From: Clostridia bacterium
Lineage (GTDB): Bacteria > Bacillota > Clostridia > Christensenellales > Aristaeellaceae
Length of the DNA: 32,691 nt
NCBI GenBank assembly: GCA_900759005.1
Contig: CAAEUQ010000166.1
Location: forward strand, 1-32,691
Direction of reading: 5' to 3'
Shown here: piece by piece, positions 7,165 to 15,846 of the stretch
Numbering within the stretch: position 1 is the first letter of the stretch
How the letters are laid out: each line of letters begins with the position of its first letter
Program-made: the position numbers and the translations under genes
The notes under the pieces: generated by a model
What the model was told of the DNA's origin: nothing
Seen by the model: the letters and a program-made list of their open reading frames with translations, nothing else
Databases searched by the model: none

Positions 7165-8886
7165 ATGAACGGAAGATTATCGGACACATGGCTGGACGAG
7201 CTTCGCTCGCGCGTCAGACTTGAAGAGGTCGTCTCCGAGTATGTTCCGCTGAAACAGAAGGGAAGAAGGTATTGGGGCTGTTGTCCGTTTCACAATGAGA
7301 AAACGCCGTCGTTCAGCGTGGACACAGCATCGCAGCTGTATTACTGTTTCGGCTGTCATAAGGGCGGAACGGTGATTCAGTTTGTGATGGAAATGGATCG
7401 CATGGATTTCATGGAAGCCGTAAAGATCCTCGCAGAGCGCGCCCATATGGAGCTGCCGCAGGGAACGAACGAAGCGGCGAACCGCCGCGCGGCGGACGAA
7501 CGCGAGCGCATCTTCGAGGCGAATACCCTCGCGGCGCGCTTCTTTCATTCCAATCTCTTTACGCCGGACGGCGCGGAAGCGCTGAATTATCTCTATGGTC
7601 GCGGGCTCAACGATTCCGATATTCGGCGGTTCGGTCTCGGTGCTGCGCCGCACGGATGGGACGTGTTGTTCCAGTTCCTGACGGAAAAAGGCTTTGCCGC
7701 CGAAACGCTCGAAAGAGCCGGTCTCGTGGTGCGAAAGGGCGATCGCGCGTTCGATATGTTCAGAAACCGCGCGATTTTCCCGATTATTTCCGCACGCGGC
7801 GATGTACTCGGATTCGGTGGACGCGCGATGGGCGACGCGCAGCCGAAATATCTGAACACCTCGGAAACGCCGGTATTCAATAAACGGCAGGGACTCTACG
7901 CGCTGAACATGGTCAAAAAAGAGCGAAATCTGACGCACCTCGTGCTGGTCGAAGGGTATATGGACACCGTTTCCCTCCGAAAATACGGCGTGCCGGGCGT
8001 GGTTGCGACGCTTGGAACGGCGCTGACGCAGGAACAGGCGCATTTGATGAAGCGGTATGTTTCGGAGGTCTGGGTCAGTTATGACGGCGACGGCGCGGGC
8101 CGAAAGGCGGCGCTGCGCGCGCTGGATATTTTTGATTCGGAAGACCTGCACGCGAAGGTAATCGATTATCCGGGGAACATGGATCCGGATGATTTCGTCA
8201 AAGAAAACGGGCTTTCCGGATTCGACGCGCTGCCCAAGCTGGAAGCGACGGAATACCGGATGCTGCGCGCGAAGGACGATCTGGACATGACGACGCAGGA
8301 GGGGATTACGCAGTATGCCATGCGCTGCTGCGAGATTCTGAAGAGGCTGAAAAGCCCGATCGAGGCGGAGAATTATCTGCGCAAACTCGTAAATGAAACG
8401 GGCTATGATCGCGAAACGCTGCTGGCACAGATTGGAACGATTCACGTTCCCGCCGGGCCGCAGCCGCGCCCGCGAACACCTGTTCATGTTCGCGAAAGCG
8501 ACGCGGTGCTCGCCGAGCGCGAATTGATTACGCTGCTTTCGCAGAAACTGATTCCGTCGGAAGCGGTGCGCGCGGAGGATTTTTCGTCTGAAGCGCGGAA
8601 AAAGCTGGTCGAATGCCTGATCTCGGGCGGCGATATCAGCGGGCTTTTAGAGGCAATGACGGACGAAGACCGCCGCGTTGCAATGGAAGCGCTCAATTTC
8701 GAGCCGATTCCATCCGAGCGCGAGGAAGCGCTCAAGGCGGCGAAGGAAGCGCAAACGACGATAAGAAAGAGCCGCTTGGATGCGCGTGCGCGGCAGATTC
8801 AGGAAGAAATCAAAACCGCAGGCGGCGAAAAAAAGCGGATGCTGTACGAACAGCTGCTCAAAATCAATGAGCAGCTGGAGGACTAA
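7165..8886 (+). CDS. dnaG: DNA primase
   Basis: Synthesises RNA primers at the replication fork for lagging-strand synthesis. The N-terminal CHC2 zinc finger has C40, H43, C61 and C64. The RNA-polymerase core has the TOPRIM motifs EGYMD (263-267) and DGDGAG (307-312), which bind catalytic metals. The C-terminal region for helicase (DnaB) contact is present but less conserved. The length is 573 aa, slightly short of Bacillus DnaG (about 600). AAGGGAGA lies six bases before ATG 7165; upstream in-frame codons belong to the intergenic region. It heads the macromolecular-synthesis order dnaG-rpoD-trmK-nif3, with rpoD only 19 bases downstream. Confidence 0.96.
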   Translation: MNGRLSDTWLDELRSRVRLEEVVSEYVPLKQKGRRYWGCCPFHNEKTPSFSVDTASQLYYCFGCHKGGTVIQFVMEMDRMDFMEAVKILAERAHMELPQGTNEAANRRAADERERIFEANTLAARFFHSNLFTPDGAEALNYLYGRGLNDSDIRRFGLGAAPHGWDVLFQFLTEKGFAAETLERAGLVVRKGDRAFDMFRNRAIFPIISARGDVLGFGGRAMGDAQPKYLNTSETPVFNKRQGLYALNMVKKERNLTHLVLVEGYMDTVSLRKYGVPGVVATLGTALTQEQAHLMKRYVSEVWVSYDGDGAGRKAALRALDIFDSEDLHAKVIDYPGNMDPDDFVKENGLSGFDALPKLEATEYRMLRAKDDLDMTTQEGITQYAMRCCEILKRLKSPIEAENYLRKLVNETGYDRETLLAQIGTIHVPAGPQPRPRTPVHVRESDAVLAERELITLLSQKLIPSEAVRAEDFSSEARKKLVECLISGGDISGLLEAMTDEDRRVAMEALNFEPIPSEREEALKAAKEAQTTIRKSRLDARARQIQEEIKTAGGEKKRMLYEQLLKINEQLED

Positions 8887-8905
8887 CCGGTCGGAGGGAG
8901 TATCG

Positions 8906-10002
8906 ATGTCGATGAATATGGATAAAGAAAGCATGGATGCAATGAAAGCGCGCATCAGCGAGCTGATTGAGACCGGCAAGTCGAAGGGCGTTCTGACGTA
9001 TAAAGAAATCATCGAGCAGCTCGGCGATATCGAGCTGGATCCGGATCAGTTCAACCGCATTCTGGATACGCTGTCTGGATTGAATATCGATGTAATCAAG
9101 GACGATCCGGTGCCCGACGCGGCGGCGATTGCCGAAACGGGGGAAGAAGAAATCGATATCTCCGTTCCGGAAGGCACGTCGATCGACGATCCGGTGCGCA
9201 TGTATTTGAAGGAAATCGGCAAAGTGCCGCTGCTGAGCGCCGAAGAGGAAATCGAGCTGGCAAAGCGCATTGAGGAGGGCGACGAGGACGCCAAGCATCG
9301 CCTGAGCGAAGCGAACCTGCGCCTGGTCGTGTCGATTGCAAAGCGCTATGTCGGCAGGGGAATGCTGTTCCTGGATCTGATTCAGGAGGGCAATCTGGGG
9401 CTGATCAAGGCGGTTGAGAAGTTCGATTACCGCAAGGGCTACAAATTCTCGACCTATGCGACCTGGTGGATCCGCCAGGCGATCACCCGCGCGATTGCGG
9501 ATCAGGCGCGTCAATCCGTATTCCGGTGCACATGGTCGAAACAATCAACAAGCTGATTCGCGTGTCGCGCCAGCTGCTTCAGGAATACGGGCGCGAGCCG
9601 CTGCCGGAGGAAATCGCCGAGGAAATGGGCATTCCGGAGGAAAAGGTGCGCGAAATCATCAAAATCGCGCAGGAACCGGTTTCGCTTGAAACGCCGATCG
9701 GCGAGGAAGAGGACAGTCATCTGGGCGACTTCATTCCGGATGACGACGCCCCCGCACCGGCGGACGCAGCGGCGTTCAATCTGCTGAAGGAGCAACTGAT
9801 GGGCGTGCTTTCGACGCTGACCCCGCGCGAGGAAATGGTTCTGAAGCTCCGCTTCGGTCTGGAGGACGGCCGCGCGCGCACGCTGGAAGAAGTCGGACGC
9901 GAATTCAAGGTTACGCGCGAACGCATTCGCCAGATCGAGGCGAAAGCACTGCGCAAGCTGCGCCATCCGAGCCGTTCGAGAAAGCTGAAGGATTCCATCT
10001 GA
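8906..10002 (+). CDS. rpoD: Primary sigma factor SigA/RpoD, frameshifted as sequenced
   Basis: The housekeeping sigma factor that directs RNA polymerase to vegetative promoters. Region 1.2 (DDPVRMYLKEIGKVPLL), region 2 (ANLRLVVSIAKRYVGRG, FSTYATWWIRQAITRAI), region 3 and region 4 (RTLEEVGREFKVTRERIRQI) are all well conserved. The reading frame breaks at about 9512: after ADQAR the frame ends at a TGA (9554-9556), while IRIPVHMVETINK continues one frame away. Adding one base between CGT (9509-9511) and ATC (9514-9516) restores the near-invariant ARTIRIP and a normal 365-aa protein. The gene is essential and otherwise perfect, so a sequencing or assembly error is the likeliest cause. GGAGGGAG precedes ATG 8906. 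The stop overlaps the trmK start (TGATG). Confidence 0.95.
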
Positions 10003-10688
10003 TGCACGAAAAGAGCATATCACTGGACTCGCGCCTGAAATGTATTGCCGAGCTCATTGGCAAATGTGATCATTATGCCGATATCGGTTGTGACCACGGG
10101 CGGCTGGGCGCGTTTCTCCTCCAGCATCATTGGGTAAACGAAGCGTTTTTGACCGACATTTCAGACGCATCGCTTCAGAAGGCACGGACGCTGATTCGCC
10201 TGCTTGGGCTGGATATGCGCGCGCATTTTCTGGTCTGCGATGGTCTGGAAGGGCTTGAAACGACGGTGGACGCGATCGTAATCGCCGGCATGGGCGGAAC
10301 GACGATCGCGTCGATTCTTGAAAAAGGTAAGGCGAAAATCGGAAACGCTCGGCTGATTCTTCAGGCGAACGTCGCAATTCCGGAGCTGCGCGAGCGGCTT
10401 TCGGCGCTCGGCTATCGCATTTCGGATGAAAAGCTCGTTCGCGACGGGCGAAGATTCTATATCGTGATTTGCGCGGAGCGTGGAAGCGCGGAATACGGCG
10501 AGATCGAGAAAATCGCAGGTCCCGTGCTCGTTCGAAATCAGCCGGAAGGGTTTGCCGATTACGCAAATTACCGCCTCGGCATCGCAAAAAAGGCGCGCGA
10601 CGGCGCGGTTCGCGGCGGTGAGAATGTTTCCGAACTGGAGCGCGAGATTCGCGCGTGGGAGGCGTGCCTGAATGACGAGCGTTCGTGA
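10002..10688 (+). CDS. trmK: tRNA (adenine(22)-N1)-methyltransferase TrmK
   Basis: An S-adenosylmethionine-dependent enzyme that makes m1A22 in the D-loop of some bacterial tRNAs. The Rossmann-type domain shows motif I DIGCDHGRLG (27-36), the acidic residue after strand 2 in FLTDIS, and the catalytic-region motif VIAGMGGTTIASIL typical of TrmK/YqfN. A C-terminal coiled-coil-like helix ends in ELEREIRAWEACL. The length (228 aa) matches the family. The ATG overlaps the rpoD stop by one base, and the last 17 bases overlap the next gene, so translation of all three is probably coupled. The rpoD-trmK-nif3 order is common in Bacillota and supports the call. Confidence 0.93.
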   Translation: MHEKSISLDSRLKCIAELIGKCDHYADIGCDHGRLGAFLLQHHWVNEAFLTDISDASLQKARTLIRLLGLDMRAHFLVCDGLEGLETTVDAIVIAGMGGTTIASILEKGKAKIGNARLILQANVAIPELRERLSALGYRISDEKLVRDGRRFYIVICAERGSAEYGEIEKIAGPVLVRNQPEGFADYANYRLGIAKKARDGAVRGGENVSELEREIRAWEACLNDERS

Positions 10689-11415
10689 AGTACTGGATTT
10701 GCTGAATGGCATTGCACCGTTGGATTTGGCGGAGGAATGGGACAACGTCGGTCTTCTCGTCGGAAATCCGGATGCGCAAGTCGAGCACGCGCTCTGCACG
10801 CTGGATTTAAGCGCCGGAGCGATTGCGCGCGCAAAGGAAATCGGCGCGGGGCTGATCATTACGCATCATCCGGTCATGTTCCGCGGAAGAAAGAACCTGC
10901 GCGAAGACGATCCGGAGGGAAGACTCCTGTGCGAGCTGATTCGCGAAGGAATTGCGCTGATCGCAATGCACACGAATTATGATATCGCGCATCCCGGCGT
11001 AAACGATGCGTTGGCGTCGGCGTTTGGACTTCGAGACGTGCGCCCGTTTCCGTGCGGAATGTGCGCGGGCGATTTGAAAGAGGAAAAGACGCTTTCGGAA
11101 TTTGCCGCACAGACGGAATTGGTGTTGTGCGACGCTGTGCGCGTTTACGGCGATTGCGGCAAAACCATTCGACGAGTTGCGGTGATGGGCGGTTCAGGCG
11201 CGGATTATGTTTCCGTTGCGCTTGATGCAGGCGCGGACGCGTTCGTTACCGGCGAAATCGGCTATCATCGCGCGCTTGATGCGGTCGATCGTGGGCTTCT
11301 GATTCTGGAAGCCGGTCATGCGGCGACGGAAAAACCTGCGATTCCAATGCTTGCGGAGGCTTTACAAAACGCCGCGGATGCGGTACAATATAAGATATAT
11401 GTGGATTCTTTCTGA
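10672..11415 (+). CDS. Nif3-like dinuclear metal centre protein (YqfO family)
   Basis: A conserved hexameric metal-binding protein of uncertain biochemical role; some members are linked to GTP cyclohydrolase-like or metal functions. Metal ligands are visible in ITHHPVMFRG, in MHTNYDIAHPGVNDALA, and near the C-terminus in TGEIGYHRALDA and LEAGHAATEK. At 247 aa it is the short form without the PII-like insertion present in Bacillus YqfO (about 370 aa). It overlaps trmK by 17 bases, which places it in the dnaG operon. No specific substrate can be inferred. Confidence 0.9.
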   Translation: MTSVREVLDLLNGIAPLDLAEEWDNVGLLVGNPDAQVEHALCTLDLSAGAIARAKEIGAGLIITHHPVMFRGRKNLREDDPEGRLLCELIREGIALIAMHTNYDIAHPGVNDALASAFGLRDVRPFPCGMCAGDLKEEKTLSEFAAQTELVLCDAVRVYGDCGKTIRRVAVMGGSGADYVSVALDAGADAFVTGEIGYHRALDAVDRGLLILEAGHAATEKPAIPMLAEALQNAADAVQYKIYVDSF

Positions 11416-11445
11416 GAATTCATGGGATATAGGAGGAATAGACTT

Positions 11446-12162
11446 ATGCGGTTAGACGACCTTTGGCAGTTTATGCAGGTTGACATGGAGGCGGATCGCT
11501 TTGAAAGCAAGATGCGCCAATCGGAAAACCGTCAGAAGCTGCTCAAACAGCGCAATTTCCTGATGGAACAGCAGGCGAACATGAAGAAGATCGAGGCGGA
11601 TATCGCCGCGATGCAGGATCGTCTGGAAGCCGTCAACGATGAAGCGCAGCGGCTGGAGAAGCAGCTCGACGCGCTGACCGCGGAAATCGAGGCGAATCCT
11701 CCGAAGAGTATCGAAGATGCGGAAAAATCCATTCAGGCGATGGAAAAGATGAACGATACGCTTTCGCATTACGAGCAGGAGCTTTCGAAAATCCGCAAGG
11801 ACAGCGAAATCCGCGATCGCCAGCAGAAGGAGATCCGCGTTCGCGCCGCACGCACGAAGGTCGAGTACGACCAGCTCAAGCAGGTCTACGACAAGGAATA
11901 CAAGGCCGACCTCGCGCAGCTGCAGCAGCTCAGAGCCGGCACAGAAAAGGCGGCGCAGACGGTCGATCCCGCGCTGCTTGAGCGCTATCGCGCAATCAAA
12001 CAGCATTGCACGCCGCCGATGGCAAAGCTCGTCGCCGGTCAGTGCGCAGGATGCTTTATGGCGCTGCCGAGCGCGACGCTGCTCAAGCTCAAGGAAGGCG
12101 ACGGCATCGTCGAATGCGATAACTGCGGTCGCATCATTTACATGACCGAAGAGAATCAGTAA
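11446..12162 (+). CDS. Coiled-coil protein with C4-type zinc ribbon
   Basis: The protein starts MRLDDLWQFMQVDMEADR and then runs as a long charged coiled coil to about residue 170. It ends in a zinc ribbon with CAGC near residue 200 and CDNC about 26 residues later. This architecture belongs to the family of nucleic-acid-associated zinc-ribbon proteins that often follow nif3-like genes. Some related proteins have been tied to ribosome or RNA function, but no role can be assigned here. AGGAGG sits about nine bases before ATG 11446; an ATG at 11422 would put this site inside the gene. The rnpB promoter lies in its last codons. The length is 238 aa. Confidence 0.88.
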   Translation: MRLDDLWQFMQVDMEADRFESKMRQSENRQKLLKQRNFLMEQQANMKKIEADIAAMQDRLEAVNDEAQRLEKQLDALTAEIEANPPKSIEDAEKSIQAMEKMNDTLSHYEQELSKIRKDSEIRDRQQKEIRVRAARTKVEYDQLKQVYDKEYKADLAQLQQLRAGTEKAAQTVDPALLERYRAIKQHCTPPMAKLVAGQCAGCFMALPSATLLKLKEGDGIVECDNCGRIIYMTEENQ

Positions 12163-12165
12163 TTT
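12137..12165 (+). promoter_or_regulatory. SigA-type promoter of rnpB
   Basis: TTTACA (12137-12142) and TAATTT (12160-12165) are 17 bases apart. The -10 ends about seven bases before the predicted RNase P RNA 5' end. It overlaps the 3' end of the zinc-ribbon gene. Confidence 0.6.
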
Positions 12166-12171
12166 AAGATG

Positions 12172-12520
12172 TGAATTGTGAGGATGCCAGACGATCGCAG
12201 GCGCTTGTCGCTTGAGGAAAGTCCGAGCACCACAGGGCAGGATGCCGGTTAACTGCCGGCGGAGGCGACTTCAGGGAGAGTGCAACAGAGATATACCGCG
12301 CGCCGTTAAAGCGCGTAAGGGTGGAAAGGCGAGGTAAGAGCTCACCGACGACTTGGCAACTTGTTCGTCCTGTAAACCCCATCCGGTGCAAGATTGATAG
12401 GGAGACGTTTGCGGCGGCCCGTCGTGTCTCCGGGTAATCGCTAGAGCCTGCTGGCAACCGCAGGCCCAGATAGATGATCGTCCAATACAGAACTCGGCTT
12501 ACAGACATCGCTCACAATTT
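12172..12520 (+). ncRNA. rnpB: RNase P RNA (type A)
   Basis: The catalytic RNA that removes 5' leaders from pre-tRNAs together with RnpA. The universal 5' core GAGGAAAGTCCGAGC is at about 12214-12228. The internal GTGCAACAGAGA and GGTAAGAGCTCACCG elements follow, and the 3' core AGATAGATGATCGTC with CAGAACTCGGCTTACAG ends near 12504. The terminal P1 helix is AATTGTGAG (12174-12182) with CTCACAATT (12511-12519). The overall arrangement (P6/P15-P17-type segment including GGCCCGTCG and CTCCGGGTAATCGC) follows the ancestral type A as in Escherichia coli, not the type B of Bacilli, which fits Clostridia. It is followed directly by a strong terminator. Confidence 0.96.
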
Positions 12521-12528
12521 TCATATAT

Positions 12529-12552
12529 GGCGGCTTTTCAGCCGCCTTTTTT
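12529..12552 (+). terminator. Intrinsic terminator of rnpB
   Basis: GGCGGC (12529-12534) and GCCGCC (12541-12546) form a stem with a six-base loop, followed by six T residues. Confidence 0.9.
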
Positions 12553-12556
12553 GCGC

Positions 12557-12592
12557 GGAAAATGCCCGCCCATTCGTTTTGAAGGGGCGGGC
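12557..12592 (-). terminator. Intrinsic terminator of the zinc-ribbon membrane protein gene
   Basis: On the minus strand GCCCGCCC (12592-12585) pairs with GGGCGGGC (12571-12564) around a 13-base loop, followed by ATTTT. It begins seven bases after the stop codon. Together with the rnpB terminator it separates the two convergent units. Confidence 0.7.
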
Positions 12593-12598
12593 GAGCGC

Positions 12599-13957
12599 TT
12601 ACTTTTCGGGCGTTAAATCGAGATAGCGGGCGATCAGAACCGGATAGTATTCGCTGTTGTAAATCGCGTGTCCGGAAACGTCCGCGTACGCCGTATAGCT
12701 GCGGCCGTAGGAAACGCTCGACATCGACGAATGATTCTCCAGAATCAGCAGCTGCCGCTCCGCATCCGTGCCGACGTTCATGATGTAGCACGACTGACCG
12801 TTGATTTCAACCGTGTCGACAATCGTTCCGACGCATTTGAATACCTTGCCGTGCCACTGCTCGTACAGGCGCTGCAAGCCGCTGTAGTCCATCTTCCAGG
12901 CACTCTTCGAGTATTCCGCAAGCGACGGGCGATATTCGATCGTCATGTTGATCACGGTGTCCTCACTTCCGGCTTTGGTGATCTTGAAGCGAACCGCATT
13001 GTCGCCGAAATCCGAGAGCTTCGCGATGAATTCGAACGCGCCGGTTTCATGGTTTACGCTCAGGCTTTCCGGGATATAATCCGTCTCAACGGTTATATTC
13101 GCCTCGGGATCGATCGTTCCGCTGATCGGCGCGGTTTTGCTGCTGGAATAGCTCTTGACCGACGTGGAAAGCTCGAACGCAATATCGTATGCCTGGCGGT
13201 AAATCGTGATTTCCTTTCGGGTTTCATGGTGCTGCGGCGTGCGCACGAGCAGCGTGTAGGTGTTGTCGCCGATCGGATAGACGTTCACGTTCTGCGAAAG
13301 CAGTCCGTCGCGTCCAACCATGTCGGTTACATCCTCGCCGTTGACCAGCACCGTGCTTCCGGGAACAACCTGAACCTCCAGCAGGTAAATTGCCGTCGCG
13401 ACCGTCTGGTTTTCCTTTTCCGGGCTGATAACCGTAATCGGCGAATCCGGAACCATGACTTCGAATGTGATCTGCGGCAGCTGTGTGCGTTCGCCGGCCT
13501 GACCGACCAGGACCGGCGACAGCGTAACTGAAGCAGATTCAATCTCGAGCACGTCGCCGGTAAACCAGTCCGCGTCCGCGATTGAAACGCGCGCCACGCC
13601 GCCGCTGATCGTGAGCGACCGACTCAGCTCGGGCAGGAAAATCTGATCGCCGTCCTTGCCGTAAAATACGATCGACCTGCCGGCGCGCCCGTCGTCGAGC
13701 GTAATTTCGTTGATCGTCGGCGTGTATTCGCCGCGCGTGTACAGGCGCTGAATGCGATAGCTCTGCACCCAGAACGTCAGCTTGTATGCCAGCAGGCAGA
13801 TCGCGATCGCGGAGAAGACATACATCAAAGCGATAAACGCGCGCTGTGCCGCAGGACGCTTGTTGCTCTTTGACGCGCGTGATTTCAGCGGCTGCTTGCA
13901 GCTCGGGCAGAATTCCAGATTGTCTGCAATTCTGCTTCCGCAATAGGGACATTTCAA
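12599..13957 (-). CDS. Zinc-ribbon membrane protein with extracellular Ig-like repeats (hypothetical)
   Basis: The protein begins with a cytoplasmic zinc ribbon (C3, C6, C17, C20), then a basic stretch, one membrane helix (about residues 39-60) and about 390 outside residues. The outer part looks beta-rich, with repeated Ig-like segments including TVLVNGEDVTDMVG, where a small domain uses the ligand-like phrase seen in bacterial cell-surface Big-type repeats. The architecture resembles TcaA/YvbJ-like zinc-ribbon envelope proteins, but the sequence does not settle a function. Start: AAGGAGG directly abuts the ATG at 13966, whereas the TTG at 13957 lies eight bases after it and gives the typical MKCPYCG beginning. 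I prefer TTG. It has its own promoter and terminator. Confidence 0.8.
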   Translation of the reverse strand: MKCPYCGSRIADNLEFCPSCKQPLKSRASKSNKRPAAQRAFIALMYVFSAIAICLLAYKLTFWVQSYRIQRLYTRGEYTPTINEITLDDGRAGRSIVFYGKDGDQIFLPELSRSLTISGGVARVSIADADWFTGDVLEIESASVTLSPVLVGQAGERTQLPQITFEVMVPDSPITVISPEKENQTVATAIYLLEVQVVPGSTVLVNGEDVTDMVGRDGLLSQNVNVYPIGDNTYTLLVRTPQHHETRKEITIYRQAYDIAFELSTSVKSYSSSKTAPISGTIDPEANITVETDYIPESLSVNHETGAFEFIAKLSDFGDNAVRFKITKAGSEDTVINMTIEYRPSLAEYSKSAWKMDYSGLQRLYEQWHGKVFKCVGTIVDTVEINGQSCYIMNVGTDAERQLLILENHSSMSSVSYGRSYTAYADVSGHAIYNSEYYPVLIARYLDLTPEK

Positions 13958-13989
13958 AACGGGCATCCTCCTTGAATAAACTCCCTCTT

Positions 13990-13998
13990 ATTATAGCA
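13990..13998 (-). promoter_or_regulatory. Extended -10 promoter of the zinc-ribbon membrane protein gene
   Basis: On the minus strand TGCTATAAT (13998-13990) is a perfect extended -10. The -35 position is only a run of T. It drives the minus-strand gene starting at 13957 and lies about 50 bases from a divergent promoter. Confidence 0.65.
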
Positions 13999-14047
13999 CA
14001 AAAAGTATGAACAAAAAAGAAATGTTTTCTGAAATCTGGATTTTCTC

Positions 14048-14075
14048 TCGACATTTTGCGATTCTATGATATAAT
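14048..14075 (+). promoter_or_regulatory. SigA-type promoter of the DUF6106-iscS-thiI operon
   Basis: TCGACA (14048-14053) and TATAAT (14070-14075) are separated by 16 bases, with TG one base before the -10. It is divergent from the promoter at 13990-13998. Confidence 0.75.
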
Positions 14076-14126
14076 AATGAAAAGAACGGTTCCGAACGGG
14101 GCTCAATATGATTTGGAGGTATCTGA

Positions 14127-14717
14127 ATGGACGACTTTCTCGAAACGGTTGCCAGGCGCAAGCATCAGGGCGCGTATACGGTGATCTATTTCCTGACGTG
14201 GGTGCTGATTGTGGTCTTCGGCTTCTATGCGCTGATCAACTTTTCTTCGATTATCGGCTCGAAGCCGGATGGATCGGGCATTCAGTTTAATTTTCAGGCG
14301 CTGATCGCTGCAGTGATTGCCGGCGGCATTGCGTTTCTGCTCTGGCGCAGGAGCGACTATTGCCGCGTTGAATACGATTATACGTTCACCAACGGCGTTC
14401 TGGACGTCGGTCAGGTGCTGAACAACAAGCGCCGTCGCTATCTTACGCAGCTGGACATGAAGGACGTCGTTCGCTGCGGTCCTACGCAGGGCCCGACGTT
14501 TGAAAAGACGCTGCGTGAAAGCGGCGTCAAGCGCCACAACTGGTTCCTGAATCGCGATGCGAATCTGTATTACTTCTATTTTGTGAAAAATAATGTAAAG
14601 CACCTCGCCGTGCTCGAACTTACCGACGAGATGATCGCGATGATCCGCAGCAAGAGCTATCTGCCGCGCGGCGCATGGGCGGCGGACGATGGGAAGTCCG
14701 GATATGGCGTATCTTGA
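14127..14717 (+). CDS. DUF6106-type small membrane protein
   Basis: A 196-aa protein of unknown function. After a short charged N-terminus it has two membrane helices (about residues 18-38 and 52-70), then a cytoplasmic domain of about 120 residues. The domain contains YTFTNGVLDVGQVLNNKRR and a tail ending in SYLPRGAW. I recognise the pattern as the Clostridia family named DUF6106 in databases, from memory and not from a search. GGAGG lies eight bases before the ATG. Its last 14 bases overlap the cysteine desulfurase gene, so it is probably co-translated with the sulfur-transfer pair, but no functional link is shown. Confidence 0.82.
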   Translation: MDDFLETVARRKHQGAYTVIYFLTWVLIVVFGFYALINFSSIIGSKPDGSGIQFNFQALIAAVIAGGIAFLLWRRSDYCRVEYDYTFTNGVLDVGQVLNNKRRRYLTQLDMKDVVRCGPTQGPTFEKTLRESGVKRHNWFLNRDANLYYFYFVKNNVKHLAVLELTDEMIAMIRSKSYLPRGAWAADDGKSGYGVS

Positions 14718-15843
14718 TAACAGCGCGACCACGCGTCCCTGCCAGGCGGCGGTGGACGCGATGGTTCGCTGCATGAACGACGGGTTTTACAATCCATCCA
14801 GCGTCTACCGCCCAGCGGTGGACGCATTTCGCGCTGTTCGGGATGCGCGGGAAACGCTGCTCGGCGCGGTGCACGCGGGCAGTACCTGTAATCTGATTTT
14901 CACATCCGGCGGAACGGAAGCAAACAATCTCGCCATTCTCGGCTCAGCTGTGACGCTTCGCGATCGGCGCGTGGTTGCGGTTACTGCGGTCGAGCATCCT
15001 TCCGTTCGTGAAGCGTATGAAAAATTGCGCGCGGAGGGGTTCGATGTGCGCGTGATCGGCGTAAACGAGCGCGGCGAGCTGGATTGGACTGCGCTTGAAT
15101 GCGCGCTCGACGACGGCGCGGCGCTGGTCAGCTGTATGCAGGTGAACAATGAAACCGGCGCGCTGCTGGATTGCGAGCGGCTGTACAGAACCGTCGCAGG
15201 GCGCGCGAGAATTCACGTCGACGGCGTGCAGGGCTTCCTGCGCGTGCCGTTCGATATGAAATACGCGGATTTGTATACGATCAGCGGGCACAAAATCCAC
15301 GGACCGAAGGGCATCGGTGCATTGATCGTGAAAAAAGGCGTGCGCCTGACACCCAGACAGATCGGCGGCGGACAGGAAAGCGGAATGCGCTCCGGAACGG
15401 AAAATACGCCCGGCATCGCCGGTTTTGCGGCAGCTGCGCGCGAAATGCTGAATGGAAACTCAGAAATGCGCGCAGAGCTCATGCAAAAAAAGCTGCATTT
15501 GATTCAGGCGTTTCAGGAAGCGGTTCCGGAGGCGGCGATCAACGGTCCCGATCCGCAGAACGCCGCGCCGCATATCGTGAATATGCGCTTCCCCGGCGTG
15601 CGCGGCGAAGTTATGCTCCATGCGCTCGAAGCGGAGAACGTCTATGCGTCCACGGGCAGTGCTTGTTCTTCGAAAAAGCTGAAGGTAAGCGGCGTACTGA
15701 CGGCGATGGGCATTCCCGGCACGGAAGCGGAATGCTCGCTGAGATTCAGTCTGAGCCCGCATACGACTTATGAAGAGATCGACGAAGCAGCGGCGGCGCT
15801 GAAAAAATGCTATGCGCTGCTGAAAGGCTATAAGAGGAGATAA
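14704..15843 (+). CDS. Cysteine desulfurase (NifS/IscS family)
   Basis: A pyridoxal-phosphate enzyme that takes sulfur from cysteine as a persulfide. The PLP lysine lies in SGHKIHGPKG (Lys197), the cofactor-stacking histidine in VEHPSV (His99) and the persulfide cysteine in STGSACSSKK (Cys321). The short catalytic loop is the class I NifS/IscS type. The length is 379 aa. The start at ATG 14704 has a weak GGGAAG seven bases upstream and overlaps the previous gene; ATG 14689 would add five residues ahead of the conserved AYLDNSATT beginning. thiI starts only four bases after its stop, so this is most likely the dedicated sulfur donor for ThiI in 4-thiouridine synthesis, like NifZ in Bacillus, perhaps also serving other thiolations. 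Confidence 0.94.
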   Translation: MAYLDNSATTRPCQAAVDAMVRCMNDGFYNPSSVYRPAVDAFRAVRDARETLLGAVHAGSTCNLIFTSGGTEANNLAILGSAVTLRDRRVVAVTAVEHPSVREAYEKLRAEGFDVRVIGVNERGELDWTALECALDDGAALVSCMQVNNETGALLDCERLYRTVAGRARIHVDGVQGFLRVPFDMKYADLYTISGHKIHGPKGIGALIVKKGVRLTPRQIGGGQESGMRSGTENTPGIAGFAAAAREMLNGNSEMRAELMQKKLHLIQAFQEAVPEAAINGPDPQNAAPHIVNMRFPGVRGEVMLHALEAENVYASTGSACSSKKLKVSGVLTAMGIPGTEAECSLRFSLSPHTTYEEIDEAAAALKKCYALLKGYKRR

Positions 15844-15846
15844 CGA

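Noticed and set aside
7177..8487. 436-codon minus-strand open frame opposite dnaG
   Set aside because: Arg/His-rich shadow of dnaG; no ribosome site or recognisable motif.
9505..9520. Programmed -1 frameshift in rpoD
   Set aside because: No slippery heptamer, stem-loop or internal ribosome site is visible, and rpoD is not known to use one; a deletion or read error explains it better.
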